Shown here piece by piece: positions 18,595 to 28,305 of a stretch of 40,265 nucleotides of DNA. Every line of letters begins with the position of its first letter. Positions within the stretch are counted from its first letter, which is position 1. The stretch is from an uncultured Clostridium sp. (GTDB lineage Bacteria > Bacillota > Clostridia > TANB77 > CAG-508). Made by a program: the position numbers and the translations under genes. The DNA is taken from assembly GCA_947569365.1 (NCBI GenBank), contig CANOSM010000018.1, positions 1 to 40,265 on the forward strand, read 5' to 3'. Under the pieces are notes generated by a model. The model ran no database searches, was not told the origin of the DNA, and saw only the letters and a list, made by a program, of their open reading frames with translations.

Positions 18595-19359
18595 ATGAAT
18601 AATAAAAATTTAGGATTTCTTACAGGTAAAGTATTTGCACATAGAGGGTATCACTTAGAAGAAGAAAATATACCAGAAAATTCTATAAAAGCTTTTGAGA
18701 AAGCAATCGAAAAAGGATATGGAATAGAATTAGATTTGCATTTACTTAAAGATAGAAATATCATTGTATTTCATGATGATAATACAGAGAGAATGACAGG
18801 AGTAAATAAGCTATTAAAAAATTGTAATTATGATGATATAAAAGAACTTAAATTAAAAAACACAAGTGAGCATATTCCACTATTTGAAGAAGTACTTAAT
18901 TTAGTAAATGGAAAAGTTCCTTTACTTATTGAATATAAATATGATACTAAAGTAGGAAAACTAGAGGAAGAATCTATGAAATTTCTTTTGAAGTATAAAG
19001 GAAGTTTTGCTTTGCAAAGTTTTAACCCTTTTTCTGTAAAGTGGTTTAAAGATAATTATCCAGAGTTTCCAAGAGGACAATTATCTTATAATTATATAAA
19101 TGATAATATGTGTAATATACAAAAATATGTATTAAAAAATGTATTATTAAACGTTATTAGTAAACCTGATTTTATATCATATGGAATAAGGTCAATGCCA
19201 AACAAAAGAATAGAAGAACTAAGGAAAAAAGGTATTATTATTTTAGGATGGACAATAATAAATAAACAAGATTATGAATTTTCAAAAAGATATTGTGATT
19301 CAATTATTGGTGAGAATATGGAACAATACACAATTAATAATAATTTTGTTAAAATATAA
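18595..19359 (+). CDS. Glycerophosphodiester phosphodiesterase (GDPD family)
   Basis: It hydrolyses glycerophosphodiesters to glycerol-3-phosphate and an alcohol. The 254 residues show the GDPD signature: AHRGY (residues 16-20), PENSIKAFEKAIEKGYGIELDLH with the metal-binding Glu and Asp, and VFHDDN. The C-terminal GWTI motif is also present. No signal peptide is seen, so it is probably cytoplasmic. ATG 18595 has an AGGAGAG ribosome site. It lies among CDP-glycerol transferase-type genes, so recycling of glycerol phosphate from teichoic-acid-like polymers or lipids is a fitting job. Confidence 0.92.
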   Translation: MNNKNLGFLTGKVFAHRGYHLEEENIPENSIKAFEKAIEKGYGIELDLHLLKDRNIIVFHDDNTERMTGVNKLLKNCNYDDIKELKLKNTSEHIPLFEEVLNLVNGKVPLLIEYKYDTKVGKLEEESMKFLLKYKGSFALQSFNPFSVKWFKDNYPEFPRGQLSYNYINDNMCNIQKYVLKNVLLNVISKPDFISYGIRSMPNKRIEELRKKGIIILGWTIINKQDYEFSKRYCDSIIGENMEQYTINNNFVKI

Positions 19360-19422
19360 ATGAAGATTGAAGGTTATTATTTTTAATGATAATATTAAAA
19401 ATATAAAATACATAAGAAAAAA

Positions 19423-20253
19423 GTGAGAAAATTGAGTAATAAAAAAGAAACTAAAGTAAGTTTATCAGTATTTATAATTGTTATTATTATTGCTATTTGT
19501 ATAGTAATTGGAATATGTACAGTTGTAATTAAATCAAAAGAAAAAGAAGATAGTAAAAATAATTTAAATATATCTTCAATAAATGAGAGTAATGTAACAA
19601 ATGAAGATAATAATAGTAATTTAAAAGATTATATACTATTATATGATGGAGTTGAAATACCTCATAGTGTTGGGATAAAAGAATTAACTCATATGAAATT
19701 AACAGATAAAAATAAAGAAAGATATGAAACAAAATATTATAACTATGAAAAAGGAAAACAATTACCAGAAATAGAAGGAAAAATGTCAGAGACGTATGAT
19801 GGTGTTGCAGTAGTAAATAATGTAGGGAAAATCGCAGTCTCACAAAAATATGAATATATACCAAGAAAATATACTAAAATATCTAATGTGCCAGAAAAAA
19901 TAAAAAATATGGATAAGTACTCAAATATAGAAGTAGATGAAATTGATTTAGATGGAGATACAAAATCAGAATATATTGTTTCATGGACTAAAATAGATAA
20001 TTCATCAGGAATAATGTTATTAGATTCAGGATATAATAAGATAAATGATTTAGTTATTATAAATAAATCAAATAATAAAAACATTTATAAATATTCTTTA
20101 GATGCAGCTCAATATTTTGATATAGATAATGATGGAATTATGGAGATTTTAATTTCAATACCAAGATATGAAGGTAGTGCAGTTAGTATTTTAAAATATA
20201 ATCGTGGAATAGTAGATGGACAAATAAATTATATTGTTAATTTAGCGCCATAA
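19423..20253 (+). CDS. Membrane-anchored extracellular protein of unknown function
   Basis: A 276-residue protein not assigned to a family. One N-terminal transmembrane segment (about residues 15-37) is followed by a Ser/Asn-rich linker and an extracytoplasmic domain. Two acidic loops, EIDLDGDTKSEYIV and FDIDNDGIMEILIS, look like calcium-binding FG-GAP/VCBS-type repeats common on cell-surface proteins. The start is uncertain: GTG 19423 gives the full anchor but its ribosome site is poor. The gene ends before a clear hairpin terminator. Confidence 0.65.
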   Translation: MRKLSNKKETKVSLSVFIIVIIIAICIVIGICTVVIKSKEKEDSKNNLNISSINESNVTNEDNNSNLKDYILLYDGVEIPHSVGIKELTHMKLTDKNKERYETKYYNYEKGKQLPEIEGKMSETYDGVAVVNNVGKIAVSQKYEYIPRKYTKISNVPEKIKNMDKYSNIEVDEIDLDGDTKSEYIVSWTKIDNSSGIMLLDSGYNKINDLVIINKSNNKNIYKYSLDAAQYFDIDNDGIMEILISIPRYEGSAVSILKYNRGIVDGQINYIVNLAP

Positions 20254-20277
20254 TGATAAAGTAATTAAAAACATGCA

Positions 20278-20324
20278 AAAATAAAAGGAATCTGTAAATA
20301 AAAATACATTTTCCTTTTATTTTT
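20278..20324 (+). terminator. Terminator after the 19423 gene
   Basis: An A-rich 5' arm with AAAAGGAA pairs with TTCCTTTT, followed by a T-rich tract. Confidence 0.8.
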
Positions 20325-20332
20325 AAATAAGG

Positions 20333-20361
20333 TTGAAATAAAATAATAACAATGTTAGAAT
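20333..20361 (+). promoter_or_regulatory. Probable sigma-A promoter of the 20415 gene
   Basis: TTGAAA (20333-20338), a 17-base spacer and TAGAAT (20356-20361). Confidence 0.6.
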
Positions 20362-20414
20362 AAAAAAATCTTATAATATATAGTTAAATATACATATAGA
20401 TTGGAGACATAAGT

Positions 20415-22022
20415 ATGAAAATTGTTGAAATACCAATAAATATACTTAATATGAATATTAAATATTTTCTAACGAATAAAATATTCTCTATTTACGGTTT
20501 TCTATCAATAAGAGATAAAGAAAGGAAAATTGATAGAAAAAATATATATGTAGAGATGAACGGCAAAAAATATTCTATTAAATTTCCATTTAAAAGAATA
20601 AGAAATATAAGAGGAATAGCAATACTTTCTAATTTTTTTATAATAAAAGTTCCAATAGAAGATTTATTAGAAGCAGAATTAAATAATCGTATTCATATAT
20701 GTTATTCTGAAAATGATGATGAAATCTTATTTAGGAAGAATATGAGACTTACTACATTTTTTAGAAAACATCGTAAAAATACAATTAAAAAGTTACGAGT
20801 TTTTAAAGAAAAAAATACTACTATAGTGGTAAAAAGAACAAATAGTAATTCACTAATAATTACTGTAAGAGAAATAAATAGAACAGACTTTTTAAAAGAG
20901 AGAGTAAAAATAGAATTAGCTAATCTTTTAAGTAAGATTTATTTAAAAAATATTTGTGTAATGTATGAAAAAAAGAGTGAAAAGTATGAAGAAAGTGCCT
21001 CTGTTTTATATGAAAATCTTATAGATTATGGATATAAAAACATATATTATGTAATAGATAAAAACAGTAATCATGTATCAAGAATACCAGAAAAATATAA
21101 AAAGAATATTATATATAAATATACATTTAGACATTATTTATATTTCTTTTCAGCTAAAACTTTTATAGGAACAGAGACTCCTAGCCATCTAATGGATCTA
21201 AGAGGAGCCAGTAGAAGTACAAATTTAAGATTGTATGGTAATAAGTTTAAATATGTATTTTTACAACATGGTGTTATGTATATGGTATCACTTGATTCAT
21301 CAAGAAGAGGATTTTTTAGAAAAGGAAAATCAATGCCTGAATATACAAGAATAGTTGTTTCTTCAGATGAAGAGGCTAGACATTTTATAGAACTTGGTGG
21401 ATATGAAAGAAATGAATTGTATGTTACGGGAATGCCAAAGTTTGATAGAAATGTAAGAAATAAAGATGCAGATAAAATTGTAATTATGCCTACATGGAGA
21501 CCATGGGAATATAATGTAATACGAAATGAGTATGAACAATCTGGATATTATAAAATGATTAAGACAATATATAATGGAATACCAGATGATAAAAAAGATA
21601 AAGTAATTATCATGCCTCACCCACTTATTAATGAATACTTTAAAAAGTCAGCTTTTTCAAAATATATGCTAAAAGATGAGGTATATGATGATGTTTTAAA
21701 ATCAACTGATACGTTGATAACAGATTATTCATCAGTTGCTTATGATGCATTTTATAGAGGTGCAAATGTAATCTTTTATTGGAAAGATAAAGATGAATGT
21801 ATGGAAAACTATGGTGGACATTTAATGTTAAATGAGAATAATGTATTTGGAGAAGTCTGTTATAGTAAAGAAGATATAACTAAAGCAATAAATTTAAAGT
21901 ATGGTAAAAGACAAGAAAAAGAACAAATAGAAAGATACAGAAAAATAGTTCAATTTAATGATGGTAAAAATACACAAAGGCTTATAAAATGTTTAGAAAA
22001 AGATGGAATAATAAAGAAATGA
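20415..22022 (+). CDS. CDP-glycerol glycerophosphotransferase family protein
   Basis: A 535-residue protein of the TagB/TagF-like family, which transfers polyol-phosphate from a CDP carrier onto a lipid-linked wall polymer. Motifs: VFLQHGVMYMVSL, VTGMPKFDR, IMPTWRPWEYN, MPHPL and TDYSSVAYDAFYRGANVIFYW. The first 190 residues form a basic, unassigned domain. It is the second such transferase in the window, but lacks the HAD module of the 9996 gene. The ATG has a TTGGAGA ribosome site. It stands alone between a probable promoter and a terminator. TGA is the stop codon, so TGA is not reassigned here. Confidence 0.88.
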   Translation: MKIVEIPINILNMNIKYFLTNKIFSIYGFLSIRDKERKIDRKNIYVEMNGKKYSIKFPFKRIRNIRGIAILSNFFIIKVPIEDLLEAELNNRIHICYSENDDEILFRKNMRLTTFFRKHRKNTIKKLRVFKEKNTTIVVKRTNSNSLIITVREINRTDFLKERVKIELANLLSKIYLKNICVMYEKKSEKYEESASVLYENLIDYGYKNIYYVIDKNSNHVSRIPEKYKKNIIYKYTFRHYLYFFSAKTFIGTETPSHLMDLRGASRSTNLRLYGNKFKYVFLQHGVMYMVSLDSSRRGFFRKGKSMPEYTRIVVSSDEEARHFIELGGYERNELYVTGMPKFDRNVRNKDADKIVIMPTWRPWEYNVIRNEYEQSGYYKMIKTIYNGIPDDKKDKVIIMPHPLINEYFKKSAFSKYMLKDEVYDDVLKSTDTLITDYSSVAYDAFYRGANVIFYWKDKDECMENYGGHLMLNENNVFGEVCYSKEDITKAINLKYGKRQEKEQIERYRKIVQFNDGKNTQRLIKCLEKDGIIKK

Positions 22023-22045
22023 AGTAGGATATATCCTGCTTTTTC
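22023..22045 (+). terminator. Terminator after the 20415 gene
   Basis: Palindrome AGTAGGATA/TATCCTGCT followed by five T residues. Confidence 0.75.
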
Positions 22046-22104
22046 TAATTTTAAGAAACATATAAAACTTACCATAAAGAAAATAATAATCGATTTAAAA
22101 CAAA

Positions 22105-22139
22105 ATACAAAGCCTAGATAAAAAATCTGGGCTTTGTAT
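22105..22139 (-). terminator. Terminator of the spore-protein gene
   Basis: A 15-bp stem (22105-22119 with 22125-22139, one G-T pair) is followed on the minus strand by TTTTGTTTT. It lies about 90 bases past the stop codon. Confidence 0.8.
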
Positions 22140-22230
22140 CATTTCGTAGGAAAACATTTATTTTTTATACCTACTTATAAAAGTTATAACTATTTCCTAC
22201 ACTATAAACATTGCTTAGAAAATAACTAAA

Positions 22231-22437
22231 CTATTTTCCGATCATATGATTTTCAGCTTGTTGAATCATTTTCTTAACCATGTTTCCACCTATTTTACCA
22301 GCATCTTTAGCTGATATATTACCATTGTATCCGTTCTTTAAGTTAACTCCAACTTCACTAGCTACTTCATATTTGAATTTTTCTAATGAATCCATAGCTT
22401 CAGGAACTAATTTCTTATTACTATTACTTGTTGACAT
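22231..22437 (-). CDS. Alpha/beta-type small acid-soluble spore protein
   Basis: SASPs coat spore DNA and are degraded by the GPR protease on germination. The protein is 68 residues. LEKFKYEVASEVGVNL contains the GPR-cleavage region, and GYNGNISAKDAGKIGGNMVKKMI is the family's second signature. I place the start at 22437 because GGAGGTG lies a few bases upstream; the open frame reaching to 22509 has no such site. The gene is monocistronic with its own terminator. Sigma-G control is expected from the family, but I could not identify a convincing promoter. Two out-of-frame CGG triplets (AAC GGA, ATC GGA) do not disturb it. Confidence 0.93.
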   Translation of the reverse strand: MSTSNSNKKLVPEAMDSLEKFKYEVASEVGVNLKNGYNGNISAKDAGKIGGNMVKKMIQQAENHMIGK

Positions 22438-22589
22438 TTCTTTCACCTCCGAGTTTTTTGATTTTAATTGAAAAAACATATTTGTCTTTTCAATAATTAT
22501 GATGCACATATTTAAAAAAAATACACTGGTAAATTTTGTTTTTTTATTTTAAATTTAAAAATGATAAAATATAATAAGAAAATATTATG

Positions 22590-22617
22590 TTGAAAAAAAA
22601 ATGTGTAATGATATAAT
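22590..22617 (+). promoter_or_regulatory. Probable sigma-A promoter of the HAD phosphatase gene
   Basis: TTGAAA (22590-22595), a 16-base spacer and TATAAT (22612-22617). Confidence 0.7.
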
Positions 22618-22674
22618 ACTTAATAATTTACAAAAGAATAAATTATTATAAAGAGAAAGTAGGGAATTAATGTT

Positions 22675-23547
22675 ATGTACAGATTAGTAGCTATTGATTT
22701 AGATGGAACACTATTAAATTCATATGGAGAAATTTCAATTGCAACAAAAAAAGCAATAAAGAAAGCAATAAATAAAGGCACTGAAATTATTTTGGCTTCT
22801 GGAAGACCAATTAGTTCTATTGAAACTATAGCAAATGAAATTGGTGCTAATAATTTTTTAATATCAGGAAATGGTGCTGTTACATATGACATCAATAAAA
22901 AAGAAATAATACATAATAGATTTTTAAGTAAAGAACAAATTTTAAATATCATAAAAGTGTGTGATGAAAATAGTATATATTATAATATTTACACTGAAAC
23001 AGAAGTTATAACAAAAGCTTTAAATTATAATACATTATTCTATTATAAAGAAAATGCAAATAAACAAGAAGAAAAAAGAACTAAGATAAATATAATTTCA
23101 GATATATATAATTATGTACAAAAATCAGATAATCAAAATTTTCTAAAAGTTACTGTATGTGATAATATGAAAGTAATATTTAATAGTATAATAAGAAAAC
23201 TTAGAACAATAGAAGACATAGATGTATTAGATGTTGCTCATATGTCTAGAAAAATAATTAAGTCAGGAACAGAAGATGTACAAGTACATTATTTTTATAC
23301 TGAAATTACAAATAAAAACGTAAATAAATGGTGTGCATTAGAGCCAATCATGAAAAAGCTTAATATAAATAAAGAAGAAGTAATTGGAATAGGTGATAAT
23401 ATAAATGATAAAGAACTAATTCAAAATTCTGGACTTGGAGTTGCAATGGGAAATAGTGCAGGATACATAAAAGATATGGCTGACATTGTTGTTTCAGATA
23501 ATAATTCTGAAGGTGTTTTAGAAGTATTTGAAAAGTATTTACTATAA
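22675..23547 (+). CDS. Cof-type HAD hydrolase
   Basis: A 290-residue phosphatase of HAD subfamily IIB. Motif I is IDLDGTLLNS (residues 7-16, both catalytic Asp present), motif II is ASGRP, and motif IV is GIGDNINDKEL, followed by GVAMGNS. Substrates of this group are small sugar phosphates, FMN or similar and cannot be predicted. ATG 22675 follows GAAAGTAGGG; spacing is slightly long. It appears monocistronic, with a good promoter upstream and the pilus-like locus following after about 150 bases. Confidence 0.92.
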   Translation: MYRLVAIDLDGTLLNSYGEISIATKKAIKKAINKGTEIILASGRPISSIETIANEIGANNFLISGNGAVTYDINKKEIIHNRFLSKEQILNIIKVCDENSIYYNIYTETEVITKALNYNTLFYYKENANKQEEKRTKINIISDIYNYVQKSDNQNFLKVTVCDNMKVIFNSIIRKLRTIEDIDVLDVAHMSRKIIKSGTEDVQVHYFYTEITNKNVNKWCALEPIMKKLNINKEEVIGIGDNINDKELIQNSGLGVAMGNSAGYIKDMADIVVSDNNSEGVLEVFEKYLL

Positions 23548-23602
23548 AATTACATTTTAATAACAAAAATATATTATTTATATTACAAGACAAATGAGAT
23601 TA

Positions 23603-23631
23603 TTGATATATACACATAAGTATTGTACAAT
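23603..23631 (+). promoter_or_regulatory. Probable promoter of the Tad-like locus
   Basis: TTGATA (23603-23608), a 17-base spacer and TACAAT (23626-23631), about 70 bases before the first gene. Confidence 0.6.
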
Positions 23632-23699
23632 ATAAATGTATTATATTATCGAATAAAAATGAAAAAAAGTGAATTTTGCTTTTATAAGGAGGAATAAGA

Positions 23700-24647
23700 A
23701 TGGCTCAAAATCCAATGCAAAGAAAGATGACAAATGCTTTTTTATTAGGAATGCTTATAACATTATTAATTGCAGCACTAGCTGTAGGTCTATTATTATT
23801 AAATATGAATAAAATAAAGAAAGAAAAAGAAAAATTAGAAAGTAATCAAAAAGCAACAACAAGAACTGTTTATGTAGCAACAACTACAATTCCAGAAGGA
23901 ACAGTAGCTTATGGAGCTTCTGATGAACAAGGAAATGCACAAACTTTAATAGAAAAAAGAACAGTTGCAACACTTATGAAAGACAACCTATTAGATGCTT
24001 CTGATTTAGAAGAATATAATGAAAGTACAGGAGAGACAAAAGTAAATACTTTAAAAGCAAAATTTGATATTACTTCTGGAACAGTACTTACAAAAGAAAT
24101 GTTCTCAAAAGATGGAGTTGATAGTAGTGAAAGATTAATGGAATATAACATGATTTCATTACCATCTCAATTAGTAAAAAATACATATATAGATGTAAGA
24201 ATTTTATTACCATCTGGTGAAGATTTTGTTGTTGTTTCTAAAAAATATATAGAACAAGCAAGTAATACAACAATATGGATGAAAATGTCAGAAGCAGAAA
24301 TAGAAGTTCTAAGTAATGCAATAATAGAGTCATATATAATAGATGGAGCAAAACTATATGCTACAACATATACATCACCTGCAAGTCAAATTGCTTCAAA
24401 ATGTACATATGTACCAACAACAAAAGTACAAGAAATTCTTAAGGCAATGGTAGATGGTGCAAAAGGAAATGAACTTGCAGCAATGTGGAAAAATTATAGT
24501 GGTGTAAGAGGTAGATTAGAAAAATATTTACAATCTTATGACTCAGATGAACAAAAAGAAAAGACAGCAGAAGGTGTTGAAAATGAAAAAACAGAATTAC
24601 AAACAGCAAGAGATACTTTCTTAGATGGTACTGGAACAGGAAAATAA
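23700..24647 (+). CDS. CpaB/RcpC-like SAF-domain pilus assembly protein
   Basis: A 315-residue protein with one N-terminal membrane segment (about residues 13-34), a short coiled linker, and an extracytoplasmic region with the SAF-type pattern RTVYVATTTIPEGTV and later LKAKFDITSGTVLTKEMF, as in CpaB/RcpC of Flp/Tad pili, where the protein sits at the outer face of the assembly machine. The C-terminus is unassigned. An AAGGAGG ribosome site defines the start. It is the first gene of the locus running to 36523; the CpaE-like genes follow within a few bases. The family call relies on the SAF motifs plus context. Confidence 0.75.
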   Translation: MAQNPMQRKMTNAFLLGMLITLLIAALAVGLLLLNMNKIKKEKEKLESNQKATTRTVYVATTTIPEGTVAYGASDEQGNAQTLIEKRTVATLMKDNLLDASDLEEYNESTGETKVNTLKAKFDITSGTVLTKEMFSKDGVDSSERLMEYNMISLPSQLVKNTYIDVRILLPSGEDFVVVSKKYIEQASNTTIWMKMSEAEIEVLSNAIIESYIIDGAKLYATTYTSPASQIASKCTYVPTTKVQEILKAMVDGAKGNELAAMWKNYSGVRGRLEKYLQSYDSDEQKEKTAEGVENEKTELQTARDTFLDGTGTGK

Positions 24648-24662
24648 TTTTGGAGGAAACTT

Positions 24663-25364
24663 ATGAAAAAAATAGCTTTTATAGGAGCATATGATAAAAC
24701 TGATTTGTTATTATATATAGCTAAAATATTTCAAGAGCTAGGTAAAAAAATTCTTGTTGTAGATGCAACAACTTTACAAAAAGCAAAATATATTGTACCA
24801 GTTATTAATCCAACAAGAACATATGTAACAGAATTCGAATTTATGGATGTTGCAGTTGGATTTGAAAGTTTCGAAGATATATCAGATTATTTAGGGGTTA
24901 ATGATATAGAAACACTTTATGATGTAGCTTTTATAGATACTGATAATTATGAAGGCTATGAGAATTTTAAATTAGATGAAGCACAGAAAAAATATTTTGT
25001 AACATGTTTTGATGTATATTCTCTAAAAAAAGGAATTGAAATATTAAGTGGATTTAATAAGGTAGTGACATTAACGAAAATCTTATATTCTAGAGATATG
25101 ACAAAAGAAGAAGATGAATATTTAGATTTTTTATCAATGAATTATAATATAGAATGGGAAAAAGAAAAAATATATTTTCCTTTTGAAAGAGGAGATCAAA
25201 GTGCAATATATGAAAATCAGAGAACGTCAAGAATTAAATTTAAAAATTTAAGTTCACAGTTCAAAGATTCATTAATGTATTTAGCAGCTGGTGTACTTGA
25301 AGAAGAAGGGATATCTTCAAGTAATATTAGAAAAGCTGTAAGAAAAATAGAAAAGGGAGTTTAA
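24663..25364 (+). CDS. CpaE-like ATPase-fold protein, P-loop degenerate
   Basis: A 233-residue protein with a MinD/ParA-like fold. It opens MKKIAFIGAYDKTDLLLYIA, where a P-loop would be expected; Lys and Thr are present but the second glycine is not (GAYDKTD). ILVVDATT and DVAFIDTDNYEG correspond to later strands of the fold. It probably acts as a localisation or scaffold subunit of the Tad-like machine, like CpaE/TadZ, possibly without ATP hydrolysis. It ends four bases before the next, similarly built protein. A GGAGG ribosome site supports the start. Function is inferred from fold and position only. Confidence 0.65.
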   Translation: MKKIAFIGAYDKTDLLLYIAKIFQELGKKILVVDATTLQKAKYIVPVINPTRTYVTEFEFMDVAVGFESFEDISDYLGVNDIETLYDVAFIDTDNYEGYENFKLDEAQKKYFVTCFDVYSLKKGIEILSGFNKVVTLTKILYSRDMTKEEDEYLDFLSMNYNIEWEKEKIYFPFERGDQSAIYENQRTSRIKFKNLSSQFKDSLMYLAAGVLEEEGISSSNIRKAVRKIEKGV

Positions 25365-25368
25365 AAAT

Positions 25369-26217
25369 ATGCCTATAGTATCTTTTTGGAGCGAACATAA
25401 AAAAGAAACAGCACAAACATTATCAATGATTGCAATTGCTACACATATGGCTGTTGAACACAATTATAAAATTTTAGTAATAGATACATATTTTAATAAT
25501 AAAACAATATCTAATTGTTATTGGGATAGCACAATTACAGAACAAGCTAAAGCTATTAAACAATTAAATCAAGGAAAATTAGATTTAGGAAACGGACTAT
25601 CTGGTCTTGCACAATTAGTATCTAGTGGAAAGGAATCACCAGAATCTATTAAAGATTATACTAAAGTTATATTTAAAAATAGATTAGAAGTTTTAACAGG
25701 TAATAAAGCAGAAAATCTTCCAGATATTCAAAGATTAGAAGTGAATTTTAAAGATATTATAAAAGTAGCAGCTAAATATTATGATTACGTATTTGTAGAT
25801 TTACAAAAAGGATTAGATAGACCTTTTATTAAGGATGTTTTAGAAATTTCTAATTTAATTGTTGTAAATGTAACACAAAGAAGAGATAGTATAGAAGACT
25901 ATATGAAATTAAAAGATTCAAATGAATTATTTAATTCAAAGAGAATTTTACCTTTAATAGGAAGATATGATAGATATTCTAAATATACAAAAAAGAATGT
26001 AGCTAAATTTGCTGGAGAAAGAGGTGAAATGTCAGCAGTTTCATATAATACACTCTTTTTTGAATCAGCAAGTGAAGGAATGGTTAGTAACTATTTTCTA
26101 AAATTTAGAATGTCTTTGATAGATAGTACAGACAGAAATGCTGTATTTTTATCTGAAGTAGCATCAGCAACAAATGATATAATAAATAGAGTAAAAGCAT
26201 TACAAATGGGGTTCTAA
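25369..26217 (+). CDS. CpaE/TadZ-like protein lacking a P-loop
   Basis: A 282-residue MinD/ParA-like protein. The N-terminus MPIVSFWSEHKKETAQTLSMI aligns with the start of ParA-type ATPases, but the Walker A glycines are absent. ILVIDTYFNNK, YDYVFVDLQKGLDR and LIVVNVTQRRDSIEDY match the following strands of the fold. It is a second CpaE-like subunit beside the previous gene and directly before cpaF, fitting a heterodimeric TadZ-like scaffold. It is cotranscribed with both neighbours (four bases and 23 bases away). An out-of-frame CGG (AAC GGA) is harmless. Confidence 0.68.
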   Translation: MPIVSFWSEHKKETAQTLSMIAIATHMAVEHNYKILVIDTYFNNKTISNCYWDSTITEQAKAIKQLNQGKLDLGNGLSGLAQLVSSGKESPESIKDYTKVIFKNRLEVLTGNKAENLPDIQRLEVNFKDIIKVAAKYYDYVFVDLQKGLDRPFIKDVLEISNLIVVNVTQRRDSIEDYMKLKDSNELFNSKRILPLIGRYDRYSKYTKKNVAKFAGERGEMSAVSYNTLFFESASEGMVSNYFLKFRMSLIDSTDRNAVFLSEVASATNDIINRVKALQMGF

Positions 26218-26240
26218 GATAAAGAGAGGAGCTTATAACA

Positions 26241-28264
26241 ATGAATTTAAAAAATATAATAGCAGTTGTAGCAGTATTCGCATTAGTTATAACTTATATC
26301 GTTTATAATATAAAGAAAAAAGCAAAAGCTGAGACAGAAGAAGAAGTTGAGATTGATGATAAAACATATACTTTAGACAAAATGGTTCTTTTTGTAAAAA
26401 AGAGACTTGATGAAATAACAAAGGTAAACTTATATGATATTGGTCTATCAGAAGAAGAACTTAAAAGAAGAAAAAATAAGAAATACGAGTTAAAAAAGGC
26501 ATTAAAAGGATGTACATATGGAGATGTTAATGATAAAAAATACATAAAAGAACTTATATTTGACTTACTTGCTAAAGAATATGGAGTTGATGAAACAAAT
26601 ATATCAAAATCAATACCATTTGATATTCCATCATTGCTATCAGCTCAAGATAAATTTGATGTTATTATACATGAATATAAAAAAGACTTTGGATATGAAG
26701 CTCTAACAGAAATGATAAAAAAATATAATCTAGCAGTACTAAAATATGTTGCTGGTGAATCAAAACCTTGTTATGTTATTACAGAACAAGAAATTGATGA
26801 CATATATGAAAAAGAGAATTTTCAATTATCTTTTACTGATAAACTAGAAGTTGTAGTACAAAGAATATATCAAAGATATAAAGGATATAGTAGTATAGAT
26901 GAAATAAGAGATATGAATATAGATGGTGTGTCTGGACGGAGTATCAGGTCTTCCAGAATCTTTTTTAAGTCAAGTAGCACAAACAGATGGAGATTATTTA
27001 AATCAAATTACAGAAGCAAAAATTCCACGTGCTTGTGATAGTATTTGGATATTCTTCCAAGGTAAATCTATACGTCTAGCATTCTTATCATTTGGAACAG
27101 AAAGTGAGCTTAAGAGAGTATGTCAAAACATATATAAATATAATAATCCAGGTCAGTTATCTGATACAAATGGATATAAAATCAATGAAATGAAAGACGG
27201 TTCTCGTATAGTTGTTGTTAGGCCAAGTATGTCTGAAACATGGGCTTTCTTTGTAAGAAAATTTGATACAAAGAGAGCAACACTTGAACAAATAGTAAGA
27301 TTTGAAGGAAAAGAAGAAGCAATAAATTTATTAAAATTTTTAGTTAAAGGAGCTAGAATTATAGCACTAACAGGAGAGCAAGGTTGTCGGAAAAACAACA
27401 ATGCTTATGGCAATGATAGAAAATATATACGAAACAATGAACCTTCGTATTACTGAAACTGCATTCGAGCTTCACTTAAGAAAAATTTATCCAACAAGAA
27501 ACATATTATCAATGCGTGAAACAGAAACAATAGCTGGTCAGGAATGTTTGGACGTTCAGAAAAAAACAGATGGTTCTGTTAACATCATTGGTGAGGTTGC
27601 AACTGACCCTGTAGCATCTTGGATGATACAATCAGCACAGGTTGCATCTAAATTTACATTATTTACTCACCATGCTAAAACATTTCCAAACTTAGTAACA
27701 GCTCTTAGAAACTCAATGCTTAGAGCTGGTGTATTTACAGATGAAAAAACAGCAGAAGAACAAGTTGTACAAGTTCTAAACTTCGATATACACTTAGTAA
27801 AAGACTTTAGAGGTAGAAGATATATCGAAAGAATAACAGAATGTATTCCAGTAGAAGAAAAGAATGAATATACATTTGACTACAGAAAAGAAAAGTCTAT
27901 GGAAAATAAGTTGGAAAAATTCATGGATAATGCTACGATATATTTCAGTAAAACTACTAATAGAGAATTATATAAATATCGTAATGTATTAGAATTTAGA
28001 GATGATTCATATGTACTAGTAAATCCAATTTCTCCTGAAAACATAAAAGGAATGAGAGAAAATATGGATGATAGTGATATAGGATCTTTTGATGAATTTT
28101 TAAAAAGAAATTGGGGAATTACGCCACAAAAGTTAAGTTCAGCTGAGGTAATTGATGACTTTGATAAAGTTCCAGTTTCAGTAGGTGCTACTATGGAAGA
28201 GGAAGCACCAAAACCTAAAAAAAGAGGTAGAAAGCCTAAAGCAAAACCAGCAGTAGAAGAATAA
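26241..28264 (+). CDS. cpaF: CpaF/TadA-type secretion ATPase, two CGG +1 recoding sites
   Basis: CpaF is the hexameric motor of Flp/Tad pili. Across two shifts it is 673 residues, with an N-terminal membrane segment (about residues 4-22) unusual for cytosolic CpaF. The N-terminal domain follows (YGVDETNIS...), then the junction GVSGGVSGLPES at Gly233, the RecA-like domain with Walker A GEQGCGKTT (Gly383 is the shift), the Walker B-like IGEVATD, and TLFTHHAKT. The C-terminal tail is Lys/Pro-rich (PKPKKRGRKPKAKP). Both shifts are single C insertions making CGG; without them the protein stops after 265 residues, and no P-loop exists. 150 and 291 intact codons follow the two sites. ATG 26241 has GAGAGGAG upstream. 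Confidence 0.88.
26937..26939 (+). other. CGG +1 recoding site 5 (CpaF, Gly233)
   Basis: Codon CGG preceded by GGA and followed by A. Reading GGA at 26938-26940 continues as VSGLPESFLSQVAQT; zero frame ends at TGA 27036-27038. Confidence 0.88.
27388..27390 (+). other. CGG +1 recoding site 6 (CpaF Walker A, Gly383)
   Basis: Codon CGG preceded by TGT and followed by A. Reading GGA at 27389-27391 turns GEQGCRKNN into GEQGCGKTT, the ATP-binding P-loop. Confidence 0.93.
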
Positions 28265-28305
28265 TAAAATGTACCAATAATATGTAGAAAGGAGAAATGT
28301 ATAAA

